Part shown: one piece after another, positions 52,812 through 61,816 of the stretch
Position numbering within the stretch: position 1 is the first letter of the stretch
How the letters are laid out: every line of letters starts with the position of its first letter
Origin: Segetibacter koreensis DSM 18137
GTDB lineage: Bacteria; Bacteroidota; Bacteroidia; Chitinophagales; Chitinophagaceae
Direction of reading: 5' to 3'
DNA: 64,000 nucleotides
Assembly (NCBI RefSeq): GCF_000374045.1
Contig: NZ_KB893315.1
Coordinates: 160,465-224,464, forward strand
Made by a program: the position numbers and the translations under genes
Notes under the pieces: model-generated
What the model was told of the DNA's origin: nothing
Databases searched by the model: none
Seen by the model: only the letters and a program-made list of their open reading frames with translations

Positions 52812-53197
52812 TCACAAATTCCTGCTCTTATGGCGCACACTTCCTGCTTTCTTAATTCCAGGCTTTTGTTGTGTAGTATCATTTATACTACTGGTATCCC
52901 CTACTGCATTATTACTATCCTTATTAACATCTGCTTTACTTGTCTGGTCGTTTGTCTCAATCGCTGATGCTGCCGGCGAGCCGCTCATATCTCCACCTGC
53001 ACCACCTGTACCCATTGGGCTGCCTGGCGTAGTATCTTTTTTCCGTAATATTGGCTGGCACCTCGTTGCAATCGTTTTTTTTCCTGCTTATTTATCGCTG
53101 TTTTATTCTGTCCACCTGTTGTGCCACTTGTTGTTTGCGCATCTACCTGCAAAGTGGCAGAGAACAAAACGATTAGCATTATTGAAAAGTATCTCAT
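52812..53197 (-). pseudogene. Small secreted Ser/Thr/Gly-rich protein, frameshifted
   Basis: Two overlapping frames make one gene. The first (from 53197) has a signal peptide (FSIMLIVLFSATLQVDAQ) and KQEKKRLQRGASQYYGKK. The second continues DTTPGSPMGTGGAGGDMSGS and ends in a basic tail. Skipping one A in the AAAAAA run (about 53,040) joins them as YYGKK-DTTPGSP. It is either a sequencing error, a real break, or slippage at the A run. No family is recognised. Confidence 0.5.
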
Positions 53198-53397
53198 AAA
53201 ATATTTTTCTTAAGTAATGGCAAAGGTTGGGCCAGCATAATTTCAAGGTCATTGTGAAGGCTTTAAAACCGTAAAGTCAATTCGTTTATGGAAAGATTTA
53301 GACACTTTACTTTTATTGTTAAACCGCTCATTATCTTTCGTTAAAAAAATTACCGGAGGCATTTTAGCTGATAAAAAGATTTAATCGATGTTTTTAA

Positions 53398-54369
53398 TTA
53401 TCCTCGTACAACCAGGTAAGGAGCTATCTTATTATACAATTCTTCAGTTATTATATCAATCTTTTTAATATCTTCTACAGATATATAGTTACCATGTTGT
53501 TGGCGGTAATTAAGAATTGCGTTGGCAATATTCCATCTAAGATAAGGATGAGCCCGCAACTCATCTATACCAGCAGTGTTGATATTAATAGTTTTTAAGA
53601 TTGGATTTATACACTGCAAACGAGATTTAATTTTTTCAAAAGTACTGTCTGCTATACCATAAGTTTCACCTAATTGCGCAACTGAACTAAATCCGCCAAG
53701 CTTTTGCCTGAAATTTACAATTCGTGTGGCAAGCTTACTGCCAATGCCGGGCAAAGAAATAAATTCTGATGTGTCTGCTGTATTGATGTCTATAATCTTT
53801 GTTCTTTTTATTTCTGATACAGCATTAGATGTAGAAGCTATTTTTGCTTTATCGGCGTAAGAATTATTTGCAGAAGATTCTTCTTTTTTAGCAATACGAA
53901 TATAAGGAATAAGCCTTCCTGCATCCTCAGTTTGCAGTCCGTATATTTTCCTTATATCATCTGGCTTTCTGAATTTATAGCCGCTCGCTAAAAACTTTTG
54001 AATAGTATTTATTGTTTTCTCACGTACGCCTAATTTTTTCCATCCATCAGCATCCAGGGTATTGGGGTCAAACTCAAATAATACCCCTTTAGAATATCTT
54101 ACATTCTCATTTTGCATTGGCCGGTAATAATCAACGTAATTTTCATCCCGCTGATATCCTGCTTTATTATTCGAACTATCCACTATAATTTTTAGCTGTG
54201 CAAGCTCCTGCTGGAAAGCATCTTTGCTTACTGAAGCTTCTTTTACGGTAAAGTATCTTGAGAAAATAAAAATTAATGCCCCGATCAAGCCCATTATTAT
54301 CAACCCATTTCTCTCTTTTGCAGAAAAAGTAAAATAGTCGTTTACAACATTTCGCCACCAATATTTCAT
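53398..54369 (-). CDS. ComEA-like helix-hairpin-helix protein
   Basis: I use the ATG at 54369 (MKYWWRNVVNDYFTFSAKER), the typical beginning of this Bacteroidota family, rather than one 14 codons upstream. There is one transmembrane helix (about residues 22-40) and then three helix-hairpin-helix motifs: LGVREKTINTIQKFL, ISLPGIGSKLATRIVNFRQK and LRWNIANAILNYRQ. HhH domains bind DNA non-specifically, and ComEA homologues take part in DNA uptake. It follows the PhnP-like gene closely. Confidence 0.8.
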   Translation of the reverse strand: MKYWWRNVVNDYFTFSAKERNGLIIMGLIGALIFIFSRYFTVKEASVSKDAFQQELAQLKIIVDSSNNKAGYQRDENYVDYYRPMQNENVRYSKGVLFEFDPNTLDADGWKKLGVREKTINTIQKFLASGYKFRKPDDIRKIYGLQTEDAGRLIPYIRIAKKEESSANNSYADKAKIASTSNAVSEIKRTKIIDINTADTSEFISLPGIGSKLATRIVNFRQKLGGFSSVAQLGETYGIADSTFEKIKSRLQCINPILKTININTAGIDELRAHPYLRWNIANAILNYRQQHGNYISVEDIKKIDIITEELYNKIAPYLVVRG

Positions 54370-54400
54370 CTGCAATAATTTTAAAATGAATTTTACCGAA

Positions 54401-55177
54401 TCAGATCTCAATTTTCAGACCGTCATATGCCAGTTGTATTCCCCCTGGCAAGAGATCGTTTACGGCCTTGTGCAATCCTAGCTGGTGACTTATGTGTGTA
54501 AAATAGGCTCGTGGAATCTTTAATTCCTTTACCAGTTCTATTGCCTGCTGCAGTGTAAAATGCGAAATATGTGGCTCTTTTCTTAAAGCATTTAATACAA
54601 GAATTTCACTTCCTACAATTTTTTCCTTTTCCTTAGCATCGATCCGGTTTGCATCCGTTATATAGGTAAACTTGCCAAACCTGAAACCATAAACAGGCAT
54701 TTTATAATGCCAGACTAAAATGGGAATAACAGGAATATCGCCAATTACAAAAGGATCTAAAGAAACCTCATGAAGATTTACTTTGGGAATACCAGGATAT
54801 TTTGTAGTATCGAATGCATAGGGAATTTCATTTCTCACACCTTCAAGTGACATGTTATTGCCATAAATTTCTGTGGGCAAATGAGAAAAGAATTGGAATG
54901 GCCGGGTATCGTCTACTCCCGCAACATGGTCTTTGTGAGAATGAGTGATCAGTATTGCATCAATATGCTTTATATTTTCTCTTAGCATCTGGTATCTGAA
55001 ATCAGGTGTAGCATCTACTATAATAGTGGTAGAAGCAGACTGTATCATTATGCTGCTGCGAAGCCGGTTATCATTAGAATCTGTCGAAGTGCAAACCTCG
55101 CACGTACAGGCAACCATGGGAACACCAGTGCTGGTGCCCGTACCTAAAAAAGTTATCTTTAAATGAGGAAAAGTCAC
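54401..55177 (-). CDS. PhnP-like metallo-beta-lactamase-fold hydrolase
   Basis: A 258-residue zinc hydrolase. The active-site motif is THSHKDHVAGVDD, and further ligands lie in TDANRI and THISHQLG. Near the N-terminus GTSTGVPMVACTCEVCTS has the CxCxxC zinc site of PhnP-type phosphodiesterases, which act on cyclic phosphates. The cellular substrate is unknown here because no phn genes are present. It ends close to the HhH gene and lies divergent from queA. Confidence 0.85.
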   Translation of the reverse strand: MTFPHLKITFLGTGTSTGVPMVACTCEVCTSTDSNDNRLRSSIMIQSASTTIIVDATPDFRYQMLRENIKHIDAILITHSHKDHVAGVDDTRPFQFFSHLPTEIYGNNMSLEGVRNEIPYAFDTTKYPGIPKVNLHEVSLDPFVIGDIPVIPILVWHYKMPVYGFRFGKFTYITDANRIDAKEKEKIVGSEILVLNALRKEPHISHFTLQQAIELVKELKIPRAYFTHISHQLGLHKAVNDLLPGGIQLAYDGLKIEI

Positions 55178-55347
55178 AATTTAAAATGTAAGATATGAAT
55201 TTATTGGAAAATGATATTTCTAAAGATCAATAACTATTAGCTATAAAAAAATGGATAATTTACAAGTAAATATTTTTTCTTAAAAGAGTAAAGGATTTAT
55301 TATAGCCTTTAAAAAAACAACCATATTTTGTTCTCAATTTAAAATAA

Positions 55348-55479
55348 ATGAATAATTTGTTCTTACCTTCACCCACCTTAAAATCGTGCCATAACAAGCT
55401 CATAGTTAAGGTGAAACCCGGCAACCTGTATGTGACCATTGTAGACAGTACTCCCTTGGAGAAAAAAAAGAATCAATAG
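55348..55479 (+). CDS. Possible 43-aa leader ORF before queA
   Basis: A 43-codon frame with an ATG start ends 3 bases before the queA ATG. Its second half (LIVKVKPGNLYVTIVDSTPL) is protein-like. The nucleotide sequence GTGAAACCCGGCAACC inside it resembles the core of S-box SAM riboswitches, but the rest of that structure is not evident. It may be a leader peptide, a regulatory RNA, or chance. Confidence 0.25.
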   Translation: MNNLFLPSPTLKSCHNKLIVKVKPGNLYVTIVDSTPLEKKKNQ

Positions 55480-55482
55480 CAC

Positions 55483-56532
55483 ATGAAATTAACACAATTC
55501 AAATTTGATCTTCCACTAAATCTAATTGCACAAAATCCAGCGAAAAAAAGAGAAGACAGCCGCATGATGGTTGTTCACCGTAAAACAGGACAGATAGAGG
55601 ACAAGCATTTTCGCGATATTCTTGAATATTTTAATGACAAAGACGTATTTGTAATTAATAATACAAAGGTTTTTCCTGCACGCATGTACGGCCGCAAAGA
55701 AAAAACAGGTGCCAAAATAGAAGTTTTTCTGCTGAGGGAATTAAATAAGCCAAACCGCCTTTGGGATGTAATTGTGGACCCGGCAAGAAAAATACGGGTG
55801 GGCAACAAATTGTATTTTGGCGATGCAGACGAGCTGGTGGCTGAAGTAATAGACAATACTACCAGCCGCGGTCGTACCATCCGTTTTTTATGGGATGGGG
55901 ATGATGATTCTTTCAAAGCGCAATTAGAAGCGCTTGGTGAAACACCTCTTCCCAGGTATATAAAACGTAAACCTGACGAAGAGGACCGGGAAAGGTATCA
56001 AACCGTTTACGCCAAGCATGAAGGAGCAGTTGCGGCACCAACGGCCGGTTTACATTTTAGTAAAGAACTTATAAAACGTTGCGAAATAAAAGGTATTCGT
56101 TTTGCCGAAATTACGCTTCATACAGGCTTAGGCACCTTTAGACCCATAGAAGTCGAAGATCTCAGCAAGCACAAAATGGATGCAGAATATTATCAGGTTG
56201 ATGAAACCGCCAGTAAAATTGTTAACAAGGCCAAAGAAACAGGTCACCACGTATGCTCTATAGGTACAACAACCATGCGAGCGCTGGAAACAAGTTTTAC
56301 AGCACAAAAACTATTAAAACCAAGTGAAGGATGGACCAATACTTTTATTCATCCACCTTATGATTTTAATGTTGCAGATTCTTTGGTTACAAACTTTCAC
56401 TTGCCTAAGACAAGCCTTCTTATAATGACCTGCGCTTTTGCAGGCTACGACCTTACCATGGAAGCATATAAAAAAGCTATAAAAGACAAATATCGTTTTT
56501 TCAGCTATGGTGATGCTATGCTGATTTTATAG
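55483..56532 (+). CDS. queA: S-adenosylmethionine:tRNA ribosyltransferase-isomerase
   Basis: This 349-residue enzyme transfers and rearranges the ribosyl part of SAM onto 7-aminomethyl-7-deazaguanine in tRNA, making epoxyqueuosine at position 34. Family motifs are clear: [61 protein letters not shown] and [20 protein letters not shown]. Length is normal. It stands as a single gene with its own terminator. Confidence 0.95.
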   Translation: MKLTQFKFDLPLNLIAQNPAKKREDSRMMVVHRKTGQIEDKHFRDILEYFNDKDVFVINNTKVFPARMYGRKEKTGAKIEVFLLRELNKPNRLWDVIVDPARKIRVGNKLYFGDADELVAEVIDNTTSRGRTIRFLWDGDDDSFKAQLEALGETPLPRYIKRKPDEEDRERYQTVYAKHEGAVAAPTAGLHFSKELIKRCEIKGIRFAEITLHTGLGTFRPIEVEDLSKHKMDAEYYQVDETASKIVNKAKETGHHVCSIGTTTMRALETSFTAQKLLKPSEGWTNTFIHPPYDFNVADSLVTNFHLPKTSLLIMTCAFAGYDLTMEAYKKAIKDKYRFFSYGDAMLIL

Positions 56533-56549
56533 ATAAGTAAATTACCTAT

Positions 56550-56580
56550 AAAAAGAGTTTCATTATTTGAAGCTCTTTTT
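56550..56580 (+). terminator. queA terminator
   Basis: The stem AAAAAGAG...CTCTTTTT has inner TTCA/TGAA pairing and a T run within the 3' arm, 17 bases after the queA stop. Confidence 0.7.
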
Positions 56581-56750
56581 TATTCTATTTTAATTTTTAG
56601 GTTCTGGCTGTATAAAAGCGTTATGCTTTTCTGTAAGCCTGCAATAATCATTATTGTTTTGCAAAATCTGGCACATTAAAAATAATTCCTGCTTTTACCT
56701 GAGGAAGTATTATTTCACTTTCAGGTTTGTTATAAATTTAAAAAAAAGTA

Positions 56751-57449
56751 ATGGAAAAAGTTACCTGCCACATTACAAAAAAGGAAATAAACGAAAACGA
56801 TGCTCAGAAAGCTGACCAGCTTAGATCATCTCTGTTTAACCTTATAAAACAAGATCATAAAGACTTCTCCAATGACAGTTACATAAGTAATGATGCGTTG
56901 AACACATACAGAAATAAGCAACTTGCCCAGTTAATAAACGAAGAAAACGGGGAGCTTAACTCGCTGGAAAAAGAAGTTGTTGAAGCAATTTCATCAAGCA
57001 AAATACTATCTGAAAATATTGAGGACGATATAGAAGAAAAACTAACTTTCGGTCAAAGAGTTGCAGATCATATAGCATCTTTTGGCGGAAGCTGGATATT
57101 CATTATTATCTTTTTTAGTTTTTTACTTATCTGGATGGCTGTAAATATTTGGCTGCTCACTACCAAACCGTTCGATCCTTATCCTTTTATTTTACTCAAT
57201 CTTATTTTAAGCTGTCTTGCTGCAATACAGGCTCCTATAATTATGATGAGCCAAAACCGGCAGGAACACAAAGACAGGATAAGGAGCGAACATGATTATA
57301 AAATAAACCTTAAAGCAGAACTTGAAATAAAAATATTGAACGAAAAAGTTGATCACCTGCTTATTCACCAGAATAAGAGGCTTATGGAAATTCAACAAAT
57401 ACAAGCTGATTATCTGGAGGATATTTTGAAACAACTAAAAGCAAAATAA
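56751..57449 (+). CDS. DUF1003 family membrane protein
   Basis: A 232-residue protein with a soluble N-terminal part (about 1-100) that begins with a CHITKKEI segment. Two transmembrane helices follow (about 117-135 and 147-167), joined by a loop with TTKPFDPYPFILLNL, then a coiled-coil tail (about 180-230). The stretch FGQRVADHIASFGGSWIFII is the DUF1003 signature. The family's role is unknown. Its stop is 5 bases before the next ATG, so the methyltransferase is co-transcribed. Confidence 0.85.
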   Translation: MEKVTCHITKKEINENDAQKADQLRSSLFNLIKQDHKDFSNDSYISNDALNTYRNKQLAQLINEENGELNSLEKEVVEAISSSKILSENIEDDIEEKLTFGQRVADHIASFGGSWIFIIIFFSFLLIWMAVNIWLLTTKPFDPYPFILLNLILSCLAAIQAPIIMMSQNRQEHKDRIRSEHDYKINLKAELEIKILNEKVDHLLIHQNKRLMEIQQIQADYLEDILKQLKAK

Positions 57450-57454
57450 CTTGT

Positions 57455-58147
57455 ATGAATGATGTGTTAGGCCAGGCTTTATATGATTATTACACAAAAG
57501 CGCCACCAGGTAAATTATGGATACATAACAAATACGGCCCTAAAGAAGAAATGCCTGTTCACATTTATTTCCGGGAAGAATCAACTCTTCCTGATCATGA
57601 ATTAATTGCTTTACAAAACTGCACAGGCAAAGTGTTAGACATAGGTGCAGGTGCGGGCAGTCATGCAATATTGCTACAGGAAAAAGGTGTAGATGTGACT
57701 GCCCTTGAAATATCACCTGCAGCAGCAGCAGTAATGAAACAACGCGGCGTAAAATCAATTGTTGAAAAAGATATTTTTGAATTTGAAACAGGCGGTTTTG
57801 ATACCTTGCTATTGCTAATGAACGGTATTGGCTTAACGGGGAACATCAGCAGGTTAAAAGAGTTTTTTCAACATGCAAAAAAATTACTGAATCCGGGCGG
57901 ACAATTACTATTCGATTCATCAGACGTTGCATATTTATATGAAGGAAAGCCGCCGAAGATGAAAAATTATTATGGTGAGATAATGTACCAATATGAATAT
58001 AAAAAGCAAAAAACAGACTGGTTTACCTGGTTATACATTGACAGGAAGAAACTTACCCAAGTCGCAAAAGAGGAAGGATGGAATACAGAGATTTTATACA
58101 GAGATCAGTTTGATCAGTATTTAGCTAAGTTATCTACTAATCAATAA
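57455..58147 (+). CDS. Class I SAM-dependent methyltransferase
   Basis: A 230-residue Rossmann-fold methyltransferase with SAM-binding motif I VLDIGAGAGSHAILL, motif II acidic residue in VTALEISP, and FDTLLLLMNGIGL. The substrate is not indicated by sequence. It lies directly downstream of the DUF1003 gene. Confidence 0.82.
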   Translation: MNDVLGQALYDYYTKAPPGKLWIHNKYGPKEEMPVHIYFREESTLPDHELIALQNCTGKVLDIGAGAGSHAILLQEKGVDVTALEISPAAAAVMKQRGVKSIVEKDIFEFETGGFDTLLLLMNGIGLTGNISRLKEFFQHAKKLLNPGGQLLFDSSDVAYLYEGKPPKMKNYYGEIMYQYEYKKQKTDWFTWLYIDRKKLTQVAKEEGWNTEILYRDQFDQYLAKLSTNQ

Positions 58148-58185
58148 TTTATTATTATGGTGAGGAACAACGTACTGTAGACTTT

Positions 58186-58960
58186 CTAAAACCCTCGCCT
58201 TAACATCTGGGCGTATTCATTTGGCAAAGGGCTGTCTTCAACTGCTTTTGCAGCCTTTTCTACATCGTAATCAAAGCGTACAAACTCAACCTGTACTGCC
58301 TCCCTATTTGTTATTGAGCTATCGCGGTTTATTGTCAGTATTACGTAACATCCTTTAGGATTACTATCTTTTGGTTTGCCTACTGAACCAATATTTACTG
58401 CGTGCCGATAATGAATGTTATTCTCAGATTCTGTTGGTAATACCCTATAGTAAGGTTTGTGTGTATGACCAAAGCACATAATATCTGCATCGGCCTGTTC
58501 CATTATTCTTAATAAGCTCTTTTCATCCCGGTCTTCAAACAAATACTCGTTAATCTTTCTTGGGCTGCCATGTACCAATAAGAGATGTAGCTTATCATTG
58601 TTTAACTGAAACTCTACTTTTAATATGGGCGGGTAATGTTCTCAGATAGTTACGTTCTTCTGGGTTTACAAGCGAATTAGTATAAGAGATTGAAATCTTT
58701 CCCATATCCTTTTCGGTATCTGTTTTATAAGAACAGCCACATTCATCACTCATTAAACCAATTCCCTGGTCATAATTGCCGGCGATGGTCGGGATGCCTC
58801 TTTTTCTTATTTCATTGATTACTTCATTGGGCCAAATGTTATAACCTACTAAATCTCCAAGGCAATAAATAGCATCAGTTTTTTTTTGCTCCACATTTTT
58901 AAAGAATGCCTGCAAGGCAGGAAGATTTGCATGTATATCGGAGAATAATGCGATTTTCAT
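58186..58960 (-). pseudogene. Metallophosphoesterase, broken by one extra base
   Basis: The N-terminal frame (58595-58960) carries FSDIHANLPALQAF, LGDLVGYNIWPNE and AGNYDQG. The C-terminal frame (58186-58578) carries LVHGSPRKIN and FGHTHKPYY. Together they make a complete YfcE-like calcineurin-fold phosphoesterase. Removing one C in the CCC run near 58,632 joins LRTLP to PILKVEFQLNN and restores the full 258-residue protein. As written it is split, although each motif is intact, which favours either a recent mutation or a sequencing error. Confidence 0.8.
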
Positions 58961-58968
58961 AAATTGGT

Positions 58969-60051
58969 TTAAAATGTCTGTAAACGTTGTTTAGTGTAAT
59001 ACTTGCTTCTAAGCCAAAAAGCGACATTAACGAGTGCAATTAATGCCGGCACTTCAACCAATGGACCTATAACACCTGCAAACGCTTGTCCACTGTTAAT
59101 ACCAAATACACCAATGGCAACTGCAATTGCTAATTCAAAGTTGTTTCCTTCGGCAGTAAAGGCAATAGAGGCATTGGTTGAATAATCTGCACCCATTTTT
59201 TTACCGATAAAGAAACTGACTAAAAACATTATAATAAAATAGATAACCAGTGGGATAGCAATTCTTATTACATCCATTGGTATTTGCACAATCAGTTTAC
59301 CTTTTAAGCTAAACATTACAATAATAGTAAAAAGAAGCGCTATTAATGTTATGGGAGAGATTACAGGAATAAATGTTTTTTGATACCATTCTTCACCTTT
59401 CAGCGAAATCAATGCATACCTGCTAATCACCCCGGCAAAAAAAGGAATGCCGAGGTAGACAGCGACACTTTTTGCAATCTGGCCAATTGTTATATTTACT
59501 ACAGATCCTTTAATGCCAAATAATGGGGGTAGCACTGTTATAAAAATATAAGCATAAACACTGTACAACAACACCTGAAAAATGCTGTTCAATGCAACAA
59601 GTCCTGCTGCATATTCCCTGCTGCCTTCTGCTAATTCATTCCATACAATTACCATGGCGATACAGCGTGCAAGTCCTATCAGAATTAAACCTACCATATA
59701 TTCCGGATAATTATGTAAGAAGACAATGGCAAGTATAAACATTAGTATTGGACCAATTACCCAGTTAAGTAATAATGAAACCGATAATACTTTTAAATTT
59801 TTAAATACCTCCTTTAGTTTCTCGTACCTGACTTTAGCAAAAGGTGGATACATCATCAATATCAAACCTACTGCTAAAGGAATATTGGTAGTGCCTGTTG
59901 AAAAAGAATTTATAAAAGTTGATGATGAAGGAAATAAGTAGCCTACGGCAACACCAATTGCCATGGCTAAAAATATCCAAAACGTTAAAAATCGGTCTAA
60001 AAAGCTAAGTTTCTTTCTTTCGTTGGCAGGAGCACAATTGTTTGCAGACAT
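58969..60051 (-). CDS. acr3: ACR3 family arsenite efflux pump
   Basis: A 360-residue transporter with ten hydrophobic helices. It exports As(III) from the cytoplasm. Family features include FLALVGYLFP-type first helices, [20 protein letters not shown] with the conserved Cys that binds arsenite, and [20 protein letters not shown]. It lies 93 bases downstream of the arsM gene in the arsenic operon. Confidence 0.93.
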   Translation of the reverse strand: MSANNCAPANERKKLSFLDRFLTFWIFLAMAIGVAVGYLFPSSSTFINSFSTGTTNIPLAVGLILMMYPPFAKVRYEKLKEVFKNLKVLSVSLLLNWVIGPILMFILAIVFLHNYPEYMVGLILIGLARCIAMVIVWNELAEGSREYAAGLVALNSIFQVLLYSVYAYIFITVLPPLFGIKGSVVNITIGQIAKSVAVYLGIPFFAGVISRYALISLKGEEWYQKTFIPVISPITLIALLFTIIVMFSLKGKLIVQIPMDVIRIAIPLVIYFIIMFLVSFFIGKKMGADYSTNASIAFTAEGNNFELAIAVAIGVFGINSGQAFAGVIGPLVEVPALIALVNVAFWLRSKYYTKQRLQTF

Positions 60052-60144
60052 TCTTTATATTATTTACTTACCGGTTATTTTACTTTGTCTTTCCATTAAA
60101 TATTTTCTCTCTAAATTCTAAAGAAATCATAGTAGAAAACTTAT

Positions 60145-60993
60145 TTAATTGCAACAACCGGCTTCGCAACAATCCTCTTTTTCTGCCAATGGCTTTTCTG
60201 CATAGACTGTTATACTAAAAATGCCTGTGCCCGATTGTTTAAAAGCATCAATCTGGTCTGCTGACAAATAGTTGTTAAGAATGTCATCGGGAATGATAAT
60301 TGGTTTGTCCTTTTGAATAGTGATATTAGTAAACCCATTGCTTTTTATCAATTCCAAATACACTTCTTTTTGAATTGCACCTGCAACACAACCTGCATAC
60401 ATTTCGGCTGCTTCTTTAATCGGGTTTGGCAATTCGCCTTGCAATACAATATCTGAAATACTGAAATGACCACCAGCCTTTAATACTCTATAAATTTCCT
60501 TAAAAACCCCATCTTTGTTTGGTACAAGATTAAGAACACAATTGCTGACTATTACGTTTGCAGTATTTGCGGTAACCGGCATTTTTTCAATATCGCCTTG
60601 CCTGAATTCCACATTGTTAAAACCTCTCACTTCAGCGTTCAGCCGCGCCCTTTCAATCATAGCAGGTGTAAAATCGATACCAATAACTTTTCCTGTTTCA
60701 CCTGTTTCGTGCCTCGCTATAAAAGCATCGTTACCTGCACCACTGCCTAAATCAATTACCACGTCACCTTTTTTAATTCTGGCAAATTGGGTCGGCAAGC
60801 CGCATCCTAAGCCCAGATCAGCATCAGGGGTATAACCTTCCAACTCGTCATAACTTTCCGACATAATGTTATATACTTCTGTACTGCAACAGCCCGAGCC
60901 ACAACAGGAGACCTGGTTGCTTTCTTTATCTTGTAAGGCGATTTCAGAATACTTCTGCCTTACCATTTCTTTTACATTTTCCTGAGTTTCCAT
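60145..60993 (-). CDS. arsM: Arsenite S-adenosylmethyltransferase
   Basis: A 282-residue methyltransferase that methylates As(III) using SAM. It has an N-terminal Cys cluster (SCCGSGCCS), motif I VIDLGSGAGNDAFI, then FRQGDIEKMP, NCVLNLVPNK and AEMYAGCVAGAIQKE, which hold conserved cysteines. A C-terminal Cys-rich tail (EDCCEAGCCN) is common in ArsM. It lies between arsR and acr3, giving the usual detoxification gene order. Confidence 0.92.
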   Translation of the reverse strand: METQENVKEMVRQKYSEIALQDKESNQVSCCGSGCCSTEVYNIMSESYDELEGYTPDADLGLGCGLPTQFARIKKGDVVIDLGSGAGNDAFIARHETGETGKVIGIDFTPAMIERARLNAEVRGFNNVEFRQGDIEKMPVTANTANVIVSNCVLNLVPNKDGVFKEIYRVLKAGGHFSISDIVLQGELPNPIKEAAEMYAGCVAGAIQKEVYLELIKSNGFTNITIQKDKPIIIPDDILNNYLSADQIDAFKQSGTGIFSITVYAEKPLAEKEDCCEAGCCN

Positions 60994-61014
60994 TTTGTTT
61001 AATTTTAAATAATT

Positions 61015-61030
61015 ATCGTAAAATAACGAT
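61015..61030. promoter_or_regulatory. ArsR-type operator before arsM
   Basis: ATCGT and ACGAT are separated by six A/T bases in this 16-base palindrome. It lies 22 bases upstream of the arsM ATG, between arsR and arsM, and matches the site in front of arsR. Confidence 0.55.
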
Positions 61031-61049
61031 GGACATACTTAAAAAAAAA

Positions 61050-61379
61050 TCAGCAACAATTGCTGCCGCTTTTGAAAGAATCAAATAACTGGTTGAGCGA
61101 TGATTGTGCTGCTTTCCATTCTTTTTCGTCTATGCAATAGCAAACTTTTGCTCCTTCTATATCGCCCTTTATCAGCCCTGCATCTTTTAATTCTTTTAAA
61201 TGCTGAGAGACTGTGCTCTGCGACAATGGAAGCTCATCTACAATATCTCCACATACACACGCCTGTTTTTTTGCCAGTAATTGCAGGATTGCCACACGGG
61301 CAGGATGAGCCAATGCCTTAGCATATTTTGCTAGCCTGTTTTCCTTTGCACTAAATTCCAATGATTTTGTTGCGCCCAT
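61050..61379 (-). CDS. arsR: ArsR family repressor
   Basis: A 109-residue winged-helix regulator. The metal-sensing Cys pair lies in [13 protein letters not shown], and the DNA-binding helix is [17 protein letters not shown]. Trivalent arsenic or antimony binding to the Cys releases the protein from DNA. It is the first gene of the operon (arsR, arsM, acr3) and has a palindromic operator 7 bases before its ATG. A Cys pair near the C-terminus (NCC) may add a ligand. Confidence 0.93.
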   Translation of the reverse strand: MGATKSLEFSAKENRLAKYAKALAHPARVAILQLLAKKQACVCGDIVDELPLSQSTVSQHLKELKDAGLIKGDIEGAKVCYCIDEKEWKAAQSSLNQLFDSFKSGSNCC

Positions 61380-61385
61380 AATTAT

Positions 61386-61401
61386 ATCGCAATATTACGA
61401 T
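61386..61401. promoter_or_regulatory. ArsR-type operator before arsR
   Basis: ATCGCAATATTACGAT is nearly a perfect palindrome and lies just upstream of the arsR start. It shares the ATCG...CGAT arms and the 16-base length with the site before arsM. Confidence 0.6.
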
Positions 61402-61657
61402 TGATTTTTTATATCTTCAACTAATTTTAGATTTTTTTGAAAAGATTTTTAAAATCTCAAATACTGGTGCATGCACTGCTTTAAACAATGGTAAACTTAT
61501 TCTGCTACCGCGAGGGTTTAGATAACAGGATGTGGTAGTGAATTCGATGCTCCATTTTAGCTTGTTGAAAATATTTAAAGCATTAGGAGGCTTGTTAGTG
61601 TTACAAGCAATTTCTCGAATAAAGATTTCGACTCACTTAAATCACTGCTGATAAATG

Positions 61658-61697
61658 AAAGAGGCCGCCTCAAAATCAGTTTTGAGACAGCCTCTTT
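61658..61697 (-). terminator. Large hairpin terminator of the T9SS cargo gene
   Basis: AAAGAGGC pairs with GCCTCTTT, and CTCAAAA with TTTTGAG inside it, giving a long two-part stem. It lies 120 bases beyond the stop of the minus-strand cargo gene. Confidence 0.75.
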
Positions 61698-61816
61698 GTT
61701 TACAACTAAAGTACTTACAATTTTATGAGTTCTAACTGTTCCTCATATTCTAAATAATACTTTAAAAAGCGCTTGTTATTTTTCTCATTTAAACAATTAG
61801 TAGCCAATTAAGCAAT

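Larger units (their letters stand above)
61380..61816. other. Gap between arsR and the T9SS cargo gene
   Basis: No gene is supported. It contains the arsR operator on the left and a strong hairpin terminator on the right (61,658-61,697). Confidence 0.55.
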
